From: Sphingobacterium faecium
GTDB taxonomy: Bacteria > Bacteroidota > Bacteroidia > Sphingobacteriales > Sphingobacteriaceae
Reading direction: 5' to 3'
DNA length: 64,000 nt
Assembly (NCBI RefSeq): GCF_003054045.1
Contig: NZ_QBKH01000003.1
Location: forward strand, 372,001 to 436,000
How positions within the stretch are numbered: position 1 is the stretch's first letter; each line of letters starts with the position of its first letter. Position numbers and translations under genes: made by a program. This document shows positions 27,389 to 36,552 of this stretch, in pieces. Under the pieces are notes generated by a model that saw only the letters and a program-made list of their open reading frames with translations, was not told where the DNA came from and searched no databases.

Positions 27389-27901
27389 ATGATAAAGAAT
27401 AGATCAGAATTTCCAACAGATGAACTGGGCAAAATCAGCAAAAAACTATCTGCTTTAAGTGAAACTGTTTCAACTGCTGAAAGTGTTACTTCAGGCTATC
27501 TACAGTTTTTATTGTCGCAGATGCTCCAGGCATCTGAAATTTATAAAGGTGGCATTACCGCCTACACTTTACAGGAAAAAGTGAATTTGCTAAAAGTGGA
27601 TGAAAAGGAAGCAAAAAAGTGCGACTGTGTTTCTAGTGTTATATCCAATAAGATGGCGCTCTATACTGCCGAGCTGTTTGGAACTGATTGGGGAATTGCT
27701 GTAACTGGATATGCGACACCTGTACAGGAATCTGGTTTCCAGCTTTTTGCCTTCTTTTCATTTGCGTATCAGAACAAGATCATACACACAGAAAAAATCG
27801 AGCTTAATCCGGATGCCAAGGGACCTGATGCACAAATCCACTACGCAGAACACATCATTACAGCATTTAAAAATAAGTGCTCTAAGCATCATCCTGCCTA
27901 A
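27389..27901 (+). CDS. CinA C-terminal domain protein (NMN amidohydrolase-like)
   Basis: This 170-residue cytoplasmic protein is a stand-alone CinA C-terminal domain, which in relatives deamidates nicotinamide mononucleotide (pncC activity). Family signs are TAESVTSGYLQFLLSQ at the start, the KGGITAYTLQEKVNLL stretch and IAVTGYATP. In the typical family the motif is TAESCTGG and GGVVTY; here the small-residue pattern is altered to TAESVTSG, so activity is not certain. It stands alone without recA or cinA N-terminal domain. Confidence 0.8.
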   Translation: MIKNRSEFPTDELGKISKKLSALSETVSTAESVTSGYLQFLLSQMLQASEIYKGGITAYTLQEKVNLLKVDEKEAKKCDCVSSVISNKMALYTAELFGTDWGIAVTGYATPVQESGFQLFAFFSFAYQNKIIHTEKIELNPDAKGPDAQIHYAEHIITAFKNKCSKHHPA

Positions 27902-27957
27902 ACATTTACAAAGACTTAACAGCTTCCGATTTGGGTATTGGGCGTGTTTATATAAAA

Positions 27958-28048
27958 GATAGACTATCAAATATAAACAACTATGTGGAGGGACATATCA
28001 CTCTATACCGATTTTGAAATCGTCAAGAAAGCAACTGTATCCATGACA
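27958..28048 (+). repeat. Degenerate repeat, copy 1 (partner at 44735-44830)
   Basis: The stretch with ATAAACAACTATGTGGAGG and CGTCAAGAAAGCAAC is similar to 44735-44830 (ATAAATAACTATGTGCTGG and CGTCAAGAAAACATT). In both copies an ATG opens a short frame (MWRDISLYTDFEIVKKATVS here, MCWDKSLHSDLDFVKKTFP there) that ends soon. Both look like the broken start of the same lost gene. Confidence 0.5.
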
Positions 28049-28090
28049 TAAATAGATCAATTTGATAGATTTATTCCTTAAATTAGACAT

Positions 28091-28408
28091 ATGAAAAAAA
28101 ACTTAATAACTATTATAGGTCTTTTGGCGGTGATATTATCTTCTTGCTCTGGCGTACGAATAGCCACAATGAGACAATCGAAGATGGAGCAGCTCGAATT
28201 GGGCATGTCCAAATCGCAAGTCGTTAATATTCTCGGATCATCCTATTCGATCGCGCAAAAGGAGATAAATAATACGGATACCATAGAAGTAATTTCCTAT
28301 AGGAATGTCCCTTTTGATGAAGAATTCTATTTGTTTCGCTTTAAGGATAATAAGTTAGAAAAATGGTACCGCGAATTCCAACCTATATACAGAGAACCAA
28401 GACCGTAG
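28091..28408 (+). CDS. SmpA/BamE-like small lipoprotein
   Basis: This 105-residue envelope lipoprotein (lipobox LSSC, Cys19) has the small alpha/beta pattern of SmpA/OmlA-type proteins: MEQLELGMSKSQVVNILGSS followed by strands EVISYRNVPF and LFRFKDNKLEKWYREF. The L-x-x-G-M-x-x-x-x-V motif is typical for these folds. In Proteobacteria the relative BamE belongs to the outer-membrane assembly machine; for Bacteroidota versions no such role is established, so only the fold is claimed. Confidence 0.75.
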   Translation: MKKNLITIIGLLAVILSSCSGVRIATMRQSKMEQLELGMSKSQVVNILGSSYSIAQKEINNTDTIEVISYRNVPFDEEFYLFRFKDNKLEKWYREFQPIYREPRP

Positions 28409-28630
28409 ATTTTAATGTTTACTGCCTTTATATAAGCGAACAATTTCAGTTGTGGCAATTTTTGCGCTTTATCTAAAGGATATTCCTAATTAATCAACGT
28501 AGCAAACATATAATGGATTGATAGTAAATCCATTTATGTACATATACTATGTACTCTTATTATAATCTTTTGAGTGCCGAATTCTTGTCCACTGAAGAAG
28601 TAATATTTTACATTCAAGTGTATTTCAAAT

Positions 28631-29233
28631 TTACAGATTTTCGAATTCCATAGAGCATTCTAATCGGTTTGGGATAAAACCAGTCCATATACCATTCACT
28701 TTAACAATTTCTCTGGTTTTAATATCTCTAAGAGTTAATACATATTCAGACGTTATTTTGTTGAAAATAATGGCTATTGACCCTTTTAGATTTTTATTAG
28801 GTTGAACATAAACTGAATCCTTTAGATTTAGATTGGATGGTATTTTCAATTCATTTTTTTCGTATTTCCATTTCTTTTCCCCTAAAGAAATTTGTGAATT
28901 ATCCACATATTGAGGGACACTATATAATGTGCTTGAATCAACAAGTGTAAAAACACTATCGGATTTTTGATTAAAAAAAGATGTTTCGAATATTGGTTGG
29001 GGATCAATTATTATCTTTTGAACAGTGCCTGTAGTATTTTGATAGGTAAGATTAGGTTTCAACTCTTTAATTTCTTCTACTGAAGTAGAATTTGTGTCAA
29101 ACAGAATATTCATTATCTCATACTTATTAGAAGATAAGCTATCAGGCGAATTCTGGTCTATATCTATTGGGTTGTTGCTTTTTGAGCAAGACAGTTGTAT
29201 TATTAAGAATACAATAAATGATAATTTCTTCAT
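28631..29233 (-). CDS. Lipoprotein with aerolysin-like beta domain (short paralogue)
   Basis: This 200-residue envelope lipoprotein (lipobox QLSC, Cys16) carries a mature part of alternating beta-strands that resembles the aerolysin/ETX-MTX2 fold: paired strands KIIIDPQPIFETSFFNQKSD and SDSVFTLVDSSTLYS, then ELKIPSNLNLKDSVYVQPNK, the segment KGSIAIIFNKITSEYVLTLR and RDIKTREIVKVNGIWTGF. The last part lines up with the divergent neighbour (LRDKNTGYILKVAGVWEGV). It lacks the lectin-like N-terminal domain of that neighbour. The two start codons are 76 bases apart on opposite strands, so they may share regulation. Confidence 0.6.
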   Translation of the reverse strand: MKKLSFIVFLIIQLSCSKSNNPIDIDQNSPDSLSSNKYEIMNILFDTNSTSVEEIKELKPNLTYQNTTGTVQKIIIDPQPIFETSFFNQKSDSVFTLVDSSTLYSVPQYVDNSQISLGEKKWKYEKNELKIPSNLNLKDSVYVQPNKNLKGSIAIIFNKITSEYVLTLRDIKTREIVKVNGIWTGFIPNRLECSMEFENL

Positions 29234-29309
29234 TATAAATTATATTTAACTATATTTACTACAAGGTAGCTATAATTGCTATAAATTACTAACAAAATTA
29301 AAATAAAGT

Positions 29310-30578
29310 ATGAAAAAGTCATTTTTAATTATTTTGTCGGCTTTCATTTTATTGAATTCTTGCCAAAAAGAAATTATTTCTCCTATTCAAAATGAGAAAG
29401 AGATGTTATCAAATGCTCAAGCTAAAGGGCAAGCTGGGGTGGTCGACACTGCGGGAATGGGTGCTATAATACCCATAGAAGAATCTCCCTTAAAGAAATA
29501 CTTAAAATTATTCCCCAATCAGTCTTTGATTACAACTAAAAACACAACACTTTCTTATCCATCAACACTTTATGACCTTAAAGATCTTCCTTTGAATATT
29601 GTTGTAAAAGGAAATACCACTGCAGACAGATTCTTTACTTCACAAGGAACCAATCAAGAAGTTCTCTTAGCCCCAGAAAATTCAAACAATCCCCACCAGA
29701 GGTTTAAAATAGGTATCATGCCATTAACTGGCTATATTTATATAAAAAATGTAGAAGATAAATTAGTTTCTGCGGGAGTTTACACCAATAATCCCAACGT
29801 AGATATTTTATACGTAAAAGACAATACCAATTCAATTGGTGCGATGTGGAATTTTATAGAGTCATACCAACATAAACCTGGTTATACTCTACAAAATGCA
29901 GATGTGTTAGGGTTTGATGGTCCAGAACCTACAATTGGTAACGTATACAATAAAGTTATTGGCGGCCAAGCAAATAAAATATATTTTGGAAAGAATTTTA
30001 ATCAATTAAATCAAACTTTTGAATTACGCGTTATAGGGGATTATGAAATTCAAAATATAGAATACCTAAATGATGCCAGAGCTACAATTACTCAAATTCC
30101 TGACTTTATAGTAAATTGGTCTTATTCAAATGGCTCAAGCGTCCAACAGTCAATGACTACAAACTTTGGAAGCAAAGCTAGTAAAACGTCCAACTTCTCT
30201 GAACAAAATTCTTTTTCACTTAAAGTCAGTACTAGTTTTAAAGCCAAGGTTCCTTTCTTAGCGTCAGGTTCAATTGAAACAGAGGTTGGCTCATCTCAAA
30301 GTTATACTTATGGACAAAGTGAAAGTTCTGAAGATACTAGAACATATGATTTTCCTTTACTTGTTCCAGCAAAAACCAAAGTTACTGCTACTGCGAAAGT
30401 TGCGAAATTTAAACTCAATGTTCCATATATCGCGACTTTGAGAGATAAAAATACAGGGTATATTCTCAAAGTAGCTGGAGTCTGGGAAGGCGTGGATCTG
30501 ACTGATATAGATGTTACGGTAAATGAAACAAGTCTTGTCACTGGCGTTACAACCTTAAAAGCGCAGTTCAAGAAATAA
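29310..30578 (+). CDS. Lipoprotein with lectin-like and aerolysin-type pore-forming domains
   Basis: This 422-residue protein has a signal peptide with lipobox LNSC (Cys18). Residues about 85-240 look like a beta-trefoil/lectin-type domain (NPHQRFKIGIMPLTGYIYIK, IGAMWNFIE). Residues about 250-422 show the aerolysin/ETX-MTX2 pattern: VNWSYSNGSSVQQSMTTNFG leading into the polar Ser/Thr-rich, alternating segment FSEQNSFSLKVSTSFKAKVP and SGSIETEVGSSQSYTYGQSE, which would be the insertion loop, then YDFPLLVPAKTKVTATAKVA and KLNVPYIATLRDKNTGYILK. Similar toxins form membrane pores after binding a receptor. Being anchored as a lipoprotein is unusual for this class. A terminator follows. Confidence 0.68.
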   Translation: MKKSFLIILSAFILLNSCQKEIISPIQNEKEMLSNAQAKGQAGVVDTAGMGAIIPIEESPLKKYLKLFPNQSLITTKNTTLSYPSTLYDLKDLPLNIVVKGNTTADRFFTSQGTNQEVLLAPENSNNPHQRFKIGIMPLTGYIYIKNVEDKLVSAGVYTNNPNVDILYVKDNTNSIGAMWNFIESYQHKPGYTLQNADVLGFDGPEPTIGNVYNKVIGGQANKIYFGKNFNQLNQTFELRVIGDYEIQNIEYLNDARATITQIPDFIVNWSYSNGSSVQQSMTTNFGSKASKTSNFSEQNSFSLKVSTSFKAKVPFLASGSIETEVGSSQSYTYGQSESSEDTRTYDFPLLVPAKTKVTATAKVAKFKLNVPYIATLRDKNTGYILKVAGVWEGVDLTDIDVTVNETSLVTGVTTLKAQFKK

Positions 30579-30629
30579 GGCTCCGACTATTTTTTTTTAT
30601 AGAGCTGTAATCTACAATCAGTAGAAAGA

Positions 30630-30668
30630 AAAGGTAGTATGCAGTTAAAATAAGCGCATACTACCTTT
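30630..30668 (+). terminator. Terminator after the aerolysin-like gene
   Basis: The arms AAAGGTAGTATGC (30630-30642) and GCATACTACCTTT (30656-30668) are exact complements with a 13-base loop and are followed by ATATTTTG. It lies 52 bases after the stop. Confidence 0.75.
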
Positions 30669-30927
30669 ATATTTTGATATGATCTATTGGGATAAGGTAA
30701 CACGTACCTTGTGGTCGTTCGGAATCACCAAGTATTGTATTTTTATATCCTCATGTTTGGCTTTAGTCTCAGGTGTTTCCGATGTTGTTTATCCGGAGTA
30801 CTTCTTATTTATTTCACTTCGGCCCCTGTATTGCTGTTTCAACTGTCTCCATGTAAAAAAGGTTTATCTCAAATGCGATTAGCATAATTGAAGCTTTTAT
30901 GGAATCCACCAATATATAACTAAGCTT

Positions 30928-31479
30928 TTAGCGGTGCTGCCAGCATCTTCCTCCACCGGCAACGACACGCTTACAGTAGCCTCCCGATTTGTTTTTGGCT
31001 CCGCATACGGACGATGTCGGTTTGGTGCTACCTCCATTATTTCCTCCATTTCCCGAGTCTGTGTTTTTATATGCGCCATAGACTCCATATCCCAAATCTC
31101 TTTGTGTGTCATAGGTTATATGAGTTTGGTTATATCCCACATCACCATATACGATCTCTTTGTTTTTTAGTATATATGCATTTATTGTCTGTTTATATGC
31201 TAGCAAGGTCTTGATGGATAGCTTTAACTCAAAGCTGATCTTCTGATCAAATACATAATCCCACTTTCCTTCTGTATGCTTTACTGTTTTTGTGCTGTTG
31301 GATTTATCGGTATAGGTGATTTCACAACTGCTACATTCCACTTCGTAGCTGAATTCATCCATGGGTTGTTCTATGATGGCCTCTTGGTTTTTGCTGCACG
31401 CATTTAGAGTTAATAGAGTAGCAAATAAAAATAGATACTTTGTTAAGCCTTTTGCTTCAATTAGATTTTTAAACCTCAT
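30928..31479 (-). CDS. Lipoprotein with C-terminal Cys/His motif
   Basis: This 183-residue lipoprotein (start at MRFKNLIEAK preferred over 31506; lipobox LNAC) has a strand-rich middle domain (EVECSSCEITYTDKSNSTK, KWDYVFDQKISFELKLSIK), a Gly/Asn/Ser linker and the C-terminal motif CGAKNKSGGYCKRVVAGGGR followed by CWQHR. The C-x11-C ... C-x2-H arrangement resembles a small zinc- or heme-site family (I recall DUF5763 for this tail, not certain). A decayed second copy lies at 40198-40641 on the same strand. Confidence 0.7.
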   Translation of the reverse strand: MRFKNLIEAKGLTKYLFLFATLLTLNACSKNQEAIIEQPMDEFSYEVECSSCEITYTDKSNSTKTVKHTEGKWDYVFDQKISFELKLSIKTLLAYKQTINAYILKNKEIVYGDVGYNQTHITYDTQRDLGYGVYGAYKNTDSGNGGNNGGSTKPTSSVCGAKNKSGGYCKRVVAGGGRCWQHR

Positions 31480-31506
31480 ACAGATTAACTTTTGTTTTTG
31501 ATTCAT

Positions 31507-31837
31507 GTTTTGGCAAATCTAATGGTTCATATTTGTCCTATCTTACGGTTTCCCATATTTCTAAAAAGCGGTCAAAAATAAAATAATACACCGAATTTAC
31601 AGCTGCGTGATAAATGATAAAGCGTTTGAAAAAATCCTAAAAACATTTATTTATCCATAGAAATCTCTAGTAATCCAACGATGTGCTCTGCAAAGAGTCA
31701 GATTCAATTGTTACACATTATTGACGCAGCAACCTACTGCTATATCCATAGTCGATTAATCTGCATGCGTGGCGAGTAATTTACGGGAGTGGGCGAAGAT
31801 GACAAAGTATTGGTGTTAAAATTCACTCCTTCCGATC
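31507..31837. other. Intergenic stretch, no gene seen
   Basis: No coding frame or clear terminator was recognised between the two minus-strand genes. Confidence 0.35.
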
Positions 31838-34513
31838 TTAAAAGGTAAACGCGTACTTCAACAAGATTGTTCGTGGCCTTAGGGGTAATTGAAAAGTCAT
31901 TAATTGATTTGAATCCGAATTCATTTGTTGATAAAGTTTCTGATTGGTCAAATTTATGCACTGAAGTTCAAAAAAACTTTTCCAATTGGCAGGACTGTAC
32001 TTTAAATTTAAATCCAGGAAACTATTATTTACTATCTGTCTTGATGCCTGCTTGTAAGAAGTAAAATTATAAGCAAATGTATAAGCTATTTGATCGCTTA
32101 TATTGTGTTGCCATTCTGCTTTTATTTTGCTTAACCTGGTGATGTTCTTTATTACTGTATCATCCCATGTATTTTGTTCATTGATAAATTTTGCCAGATC
32201 TCCGGCAATTGAAATCGTTAGTTCAGATAATATTTTTTTCCTCGCTTTTAGCGATATATTCATGTTGTAACCATTGTATGGGGAGATTTCGTTATTGTAC
32301 AGACTGTTTCCTTGTTGCAATCCTATATTCCCGCTTGCTGAAATATTAGTCGCGATTGGAAATAGATATTTCGAAATATTTCCACTAAGGGCATACTTGT
32401 TAGTAACATTTTTATAATTTATGGCGTTAGCTTTGGTAGCACCACTATCAATAACATAAGAAATTATAAAATTCTGCCCGGTTCTATCGTAGTTTAAGGA
32501 AATAAAGTAAAATAACATTTTTATGGGTTTACGATAAGCATATCTGGCTCCAATTGTATGTAGATCCGTTTTAGGCAAGGGTATGTCATTTGCGCTAAAT
32601 TGTCTGTAACTTACCAATATATTACCAGGATAAATATCAGTAATTTCACCAAAGCTGGTTTGCCGGCTGTATCTAAAATCAAGCTCACTGTATTTTCCTA
32701 TTTTGTTACGGAACTCTATTATAGGGTTAAAAAGAAAATAGTTTTTTTTTTCAGCGTTTACTGCATCACGTTTATTGTATTTTATAAAGCTGTATGTAGG
32801 AGTAGTTTCCAGGCTTAAGGAACCTCTTTGCAGCTGGTAAATTAGTGCCGCTTTTCCGTAGAGCCCTATATTTTTAAACACGATATCATTTTCAAAGTTT
32901 TTGCCGACTGTGCTGATTACGTTTAAACTGTCGGTTTTATATAAATTACTATTAAGTGTATTGTGATCATAATATGCGCCTAACGCTGCCGAAAGGATAA
33001 AACGATCAAATTTTGTTTTATAAGTAGCAGATTGATTTATAAACAGGTTTTTTGTCCTGACTTGCTGATTAAGCATCAAATAGCTCATGCTATCATTAAC
33101 AATGTCTTGTTGAATTCCCGGAGAAATATTTAGATTTTCGTTCATTTTATAGAATTGTAGCACCGAATTGTACTGTACCACATGATCTACACCCATTGCC
33201 TTTGTCAGATTAGTTTCATTGCTCAAGGATAGTTGATTTGTTGGCTGTATCTGCTTAAATGCTACATTATTTTGAATTGTGCCGCCACTTCGATCCCACC
33301 TGGGTAGATCTATTTTTGTGTTAGACTTTACATATATCGAATTGCTGTTTTTCTCGATTTGGGCACCAATTTGCCAATGGCTTAATTTTTCAATGGTATG
33401 CTGTATTTCATTGTAACGAACGGTATCAGCATTTGGCAAAAAGTAATTAACCACATTGTTGTAATTGTAATTTCTTTTTAGTTCCATGGCAGCAATATTT
33501 AAGCGTAAGTCCCAGTCAGATTTAAGTTTATAAAGTGCATTGATATTCCCCGCGTAATCATTATTGATGAGGTGATATTTCTCGGCTAGAGTGGGAGTTC
33601 GCTCACTCATCATAGAAAGGTATGGCTTGGGGGTTTTCAAACCAACCTCACTGCTGTTGAAAGATATCCCGATATTGGCATGCTCTGTTTGTAGATTCTG
33701 ACCAATATTATTCACTTTTAAATTGTTTATGCTCTTAACTTTATCTTTAAAAATAAGATTATTCAATTCTGCAACATAGGCCTTGTTGCCCAAACCTATA
33801 AAACCAGTGTTGATGCTAATAGTGCGGGCATGATCGGCAAGTTTCAAATTTAACGAAATGTTATTGGCTACCATGTAACCATTTAATGCTTTGATTGGTT
33901 GATCTCTTTCTATCACCTGAACCTGTTCAACAGCATCAACAGGCACATTACTGGTAGCAGTTCTATACTTCCCATCCAAAAGATTATCACCATCTAGATA
34001 CACATTGGTTATGCGTTTCCCATTGTAGCTAATAGCACCATTGTCATCGACCTGAATGCCTGGAAGTCTGGCGATCAAATCCGCAATTACCCGATCGTTT
34101 TTATCCTTGAATGCGTTGACATTATATTTTAAGGTATCGCTGGATAGAGATATCTTACTTTTTGTTTTTACGGTAACTTCTGATAATTTATTGTATGCTT
34201 TTTTTAATATCGCAACATAAGGATAATGAGCGATATTGGAAAGCGGAACTACAAGTTGCTGATAACCTATAGCCGTTATTTTGAGAGAAAGAAGCTCCTT
34301 ATTTCCTTGCAATTCAATATTAAACGAGCCCTGCTGATCTGTTTTGGTAAAAGAAATTCCTGCGCCATTTTCATTGATGAGGGTTATAGAGGCATAGCCA
34401 ACAGGAGTCCCAATACTGTCATTTACGATTCCATTTATGATTATGGTACTTTGACCATAAAGTAATCGAGTAGAAAATATTAAGAAAACAAGTAATATAG
34501 TTTTTTTGCACAA
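31838..34513 (-). CDS. TonB-receptor-like outer-membrane beta-barrel protein
   Basis: This 891-residue outer-membrane protein starts at TTG, the only possible start after the stop of the upstream gene (in-frame TAA six bases before). It has a signal peptide (STRLLYGQS), a CarboxypepD_reg-like domain (about residues 25-110, GTPVGYASITLINENGAG), a plug-like part (LIARLPGIQVDDNGAISYNG, NVYLDGDNLLDGKY) and a long barrel ending LRPRTILLKYAFTF. It resembles the outer-membrane beta-barrel family without classic SusC motifs and has no SusD partner. It follows a GLPGLI gene by 11 bases, a combination seen repeatedly in Bacteroidota but of unknown function. Confidence 0.88.
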   Translation of the reverse strand: MCKKTILLVFLIFSTRLLYGQSTIIINGIVNDSIGTPVGYASITLINENGAGISFTKTDQQGSFNIELQGNKELLSLKITAIGYQQLVVPLSNIAHYPYVAILKKAYNKLSEVTVKTKSKISLSSDTLKYNVNAFKDKNDRVIADLIARLPGIQVDDNGAISYNGKRITNVYLDGDNLLDGKYRTATSNVPVDAVEQVQVIERDQPIKALNGYMVANNISLNLKLADHARTISINTGFIGLGNKAYVAELNNLIFKDKVKSINNLKVNNIGQNLQTEHANIGISFNSSEVGLKTPKPYLSMMSERTPTLAEKYHLINNDYAGNINALYKLKSDWDLRLNIAAMELKRNYNYNNVVNYFLPNADTVRYNEIQHTIEKLSHWQIGAQIEKNSNSIYVKSNTKIDLPRWDRSGGTIQNNVAFKQIQPTNQLSLSNETNLTKAMGVDHVVQYNSVLQFYKMNENLNISPGIQQDIVNDSMSYLMLNQQVRTKNLFINQSATYKTKFDRFILSAALGAYYDHNTLNSNLYKTDSLNVISTVGKNFENDIVFKNIGLYGKAALIYQLQRGSLSLETTPTYSFIKYNKRDAVNAEKKNYFLFNPIIEFRNKIGKYSELDFRYSRQTSFGEITDIYPGNILVSYRQFSANDIPLPKTDLHTIGARYAYRKPIKMLFYFISLNYDRTGQNFIISYVIDSGATKANAINYKNVTNKYALSGNISKYLFPIATNISASGNIGLQQGNSLYNNEISPYNGYNMNISLKARKKILSELTISIAGDLAKFINEQNTWDDTVIKNITRLSKIKAEWQHNISDQIAYTFAYNFTSYKQASRQIVNNSFLDLNLKYSPANWKSFFELQCINLTNQKLYQQMNSDSNQLMTFQLPLRPRTILLKYAFTF

Positions 34514-34524
34514 ATCTTATTTGC

Positions 34525-35364
34525 TTAGTTTGTTAATTCCAATGGAAAATTCAATACGAATTTCTTGCGTTTTGTACCAGATCCGTTTCTATCTACAGCT
34601 ACATTATCAATAGTTAAACCACTTGAATTCATGGCATCCATACCAAAGCCATTTTTGCTCGCTTTCTCCATTTGATTATATGCTGAGGCAGTAGTTACTG
34701 TAGCATCTGTAGGTAATTCCAATGATGCTGAAGCTGGTAGTTTTCCACTTGTAACCACATTTGTACAAGTAAATTTTATCCACTGTCTTGCATCATACGC
34801 TTCTAAAATTAAACCTGGTAGGCCGTGCAATTTCCATGGGCCAAGACTTGCAGGTATATCTGTAGTAAACCAGGCTGTATACAGTCTGCCTTTGCATATA
34901 CCAGTAGCTTTTTGGCAAACATAACCCAATATTTCTTTGGTTTCCTGCTCAATTTTCCAATTTATTTTTTCTAAGGCTTCTTTTATCAGGTAGTTGTTCC
35001 GGTTAAAGTTCTTATTGATATATAAGCTGCTTTCCTTTTCGTTCAGGTAGATGTTATCGCTGGTCGTTCTTAATAAAGTCCCCATGTTTACCGTATTGCT
35101 CCCAGATTTCATAGCCGCTTCTATCTTTGCCATTTGTATTGAATCTTGAGTCATCTTTGTCGAGCTTGTATAAAAGCTTTGGTAGGCATTAAAAGGCATC
35201 AGGAAATCTTCTTCCCATAAAATACCCGTGTTTGTTGAATCGCGGATATGAAAAAAGTGATAATAAGCAACTCCAGTAGGTGGCTCGGTTGTATTTTTAT
35301 AGCTAAAAGCATAACAGCTGCACAATACGAGTGCAGCTGCAATAAGCTTGATGTAATTACGCAT
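34525..35364 (-). CDS. GLPGLI-family secreted protein
   Basis: This 279-residue exported protein has a signal peptide (AAALVLCSCYAFS; the Cys could also serve as lipobox) and the family signature GPWKLHGLPGLILEAYDARQ (about residues 183-202), plus YVCQKATGICKGRLYTAWFT just before it, as in other members. The function of the GLPGLI family is unknown. It is encoded between a small secreted protein (upstream) and an outer-membrane barrel protein (downstream, 11 bases), probably in one operon, so it may process or bind a substrate of the barrel. Confidence 0.92.
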   Translation of the reverse strand: MRNYIKLIAAALVLCSCYAFSYKNTTEPPTGVAYYHFFHIRDSTNTGILWEEDFLMPFNAYQSFYTSSTKMTQDSIQMAKIEAAMKSGSNTVNMGTLLRTTSDNIYLNEKESSLYINKNFNRNNYLIKEALEKINWKIEQETKEILGYVCQKATGICKGRLYTAWFTTDIPASLGPWKLHGLPGLILEAYDARQWIKFTCTNVVTSGKLPASASLELPTDATVTTASAYNQMEKASKNGFGMDAMNSSGLTIDNVAVDRNGSGTKRKKFVLNFPLELTN

Positions 35365-35427
35365 CAGTTTTATGATAAGTGATCAAAAAGAAGGGGTTAA
35401 AAGCGCCCTAGAAATCTAACAGTTGAT

Positions 35428-35751
35428 TTAATATAAACAACCACCATTATTATTTATAGTAGTTATTGCATGGTTGGCTGCTGTCATCCACAGGTCACCG
35501 TAACTTGTGCCCTGTGGTCCTGATACCCATATAGCCATTGTATTTCCACATTCATCCTGCCAGTCAACCCTCAGTTGTGTACGTTTAGGTTTTCCAGCCA
35601 CTTGTGGTGTTGTTGATACTTCAATTTGGTCTTCCGAGGTTTTCTTAATCTCTAGCTGTGCACCATCTTGCTTAACATTAGATGCCAAATCACTTGAAAA
35701 AGCGCTTATTCCTATAGATAAGAATAGTAACGCAGTACATAATTTTTTCAT
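35428..35751 (-). CDS. Small secreted protein upstream of GLPGLI gene
   Basis: This 107-residue protein has a clear signal peptide (LLFLSIGISAFSSD) and a mature part of about 85 residues with two Cys: one in VDWQDECGNTMAIWVSGP and one near the end in NNNGGCLY. These could form a disulfide. The region WVSGPQGTSYGDLWMTAANH looks like a compact folded unit. No family is recognised. It is the first gene of a probable three-gene unit (63 bases before the GLPGLI gene). Confidence 0.7.
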   Translation of the reverse strand: MKKLCTALLFLSIGISAFSSDLASNVKQDGAQLEIKKTSEDQIEVSTTPQVAGKPKRTQLRVDWQDECGNTMAIWVSGPQGTSYGDLWMTAANHAITTINNNGGCLY

Positions 35752-36552
35752 AGTTTTTGTTTTTTAGTGAATTAATTGAATAGGGATATATGCATAGTAG
35801 ATGATGTCATATTCCTTATTTTTAGGTAATATTCAGCATTAAAGATCACTAGCAAAATAGTGGTTTTATATGTGTGCATTTTTCAAGAATATTCGTGTGG
35901 TTTAGATCTATATCTGTAGATTATGTAATACACTAAAAAATATAATGGAAAACTTTTAATAAGAATTGTATCCTGTTTCCAGTGATTGCTAAACATAAGA
36001 GTAAAAGAAAATGCTATAGTAAAGAAATTTACGAATATTCAGAATATCCAAAGAAGCTCAAGCCCAAGCACATTACGCTATGTTAAAGAAGGTAAAGCCA
36101 CACAGATACCAGCAGATGCTCATAGCATACCGGTGTAGGGTTTATATATTTGGGAATCCCGAAGGGATCTGTCATTCCGTAGGGACAATGATTTATACAG
36201 TGGAGAATCGATAAAGACTGACAGTAGTCCTTTTCATTCACCACTACCAAAACATCTTAAATCCATAGATAAAACACAGTATTGCGGTTTCTGAAGTAAG
36301 AATTTGAACACATCGTTCATGATGCTTTTGTAAAACGCTTTAGGTAAAAAACGATATCATAGTTTAAATTGCCGCAAAAAAAAGTGGTATAGCGCATAAT
36401 CAATACAATTATATTTCGCGTACCTATAGCACAGAAATAAAGTTACAACGAACAAGGAAAGCATCTTTTGGTCCCATTTTTTTAAAATCCAATTTTTTTT
36501 AATAAATTCTTATTGAAGCCGAACATCAAGTTGGTCCATTTGTTATCTCCTT
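35752..36552. other. Intergenic stretch with a palindrome-like GGGA motif
   Basis: No gene was found in these 800 bases. Around 36151-36195 the motif AATCCCGAAGGGATCTGTCA occurs, followed by TTCCGTAGGGACAATGA, a GC-richer stretch with short inverted parts that resembles dispersed intergenic repeats of Bacteroidota. The + strand here also reads short open frames without family. Confidence 0.4.

Noticed and set aside
30679..30882. Plus-strand open frame of 67 codons
   Set aside because: No start context or family; a Cys/Phe-rich random reading between two terminators.
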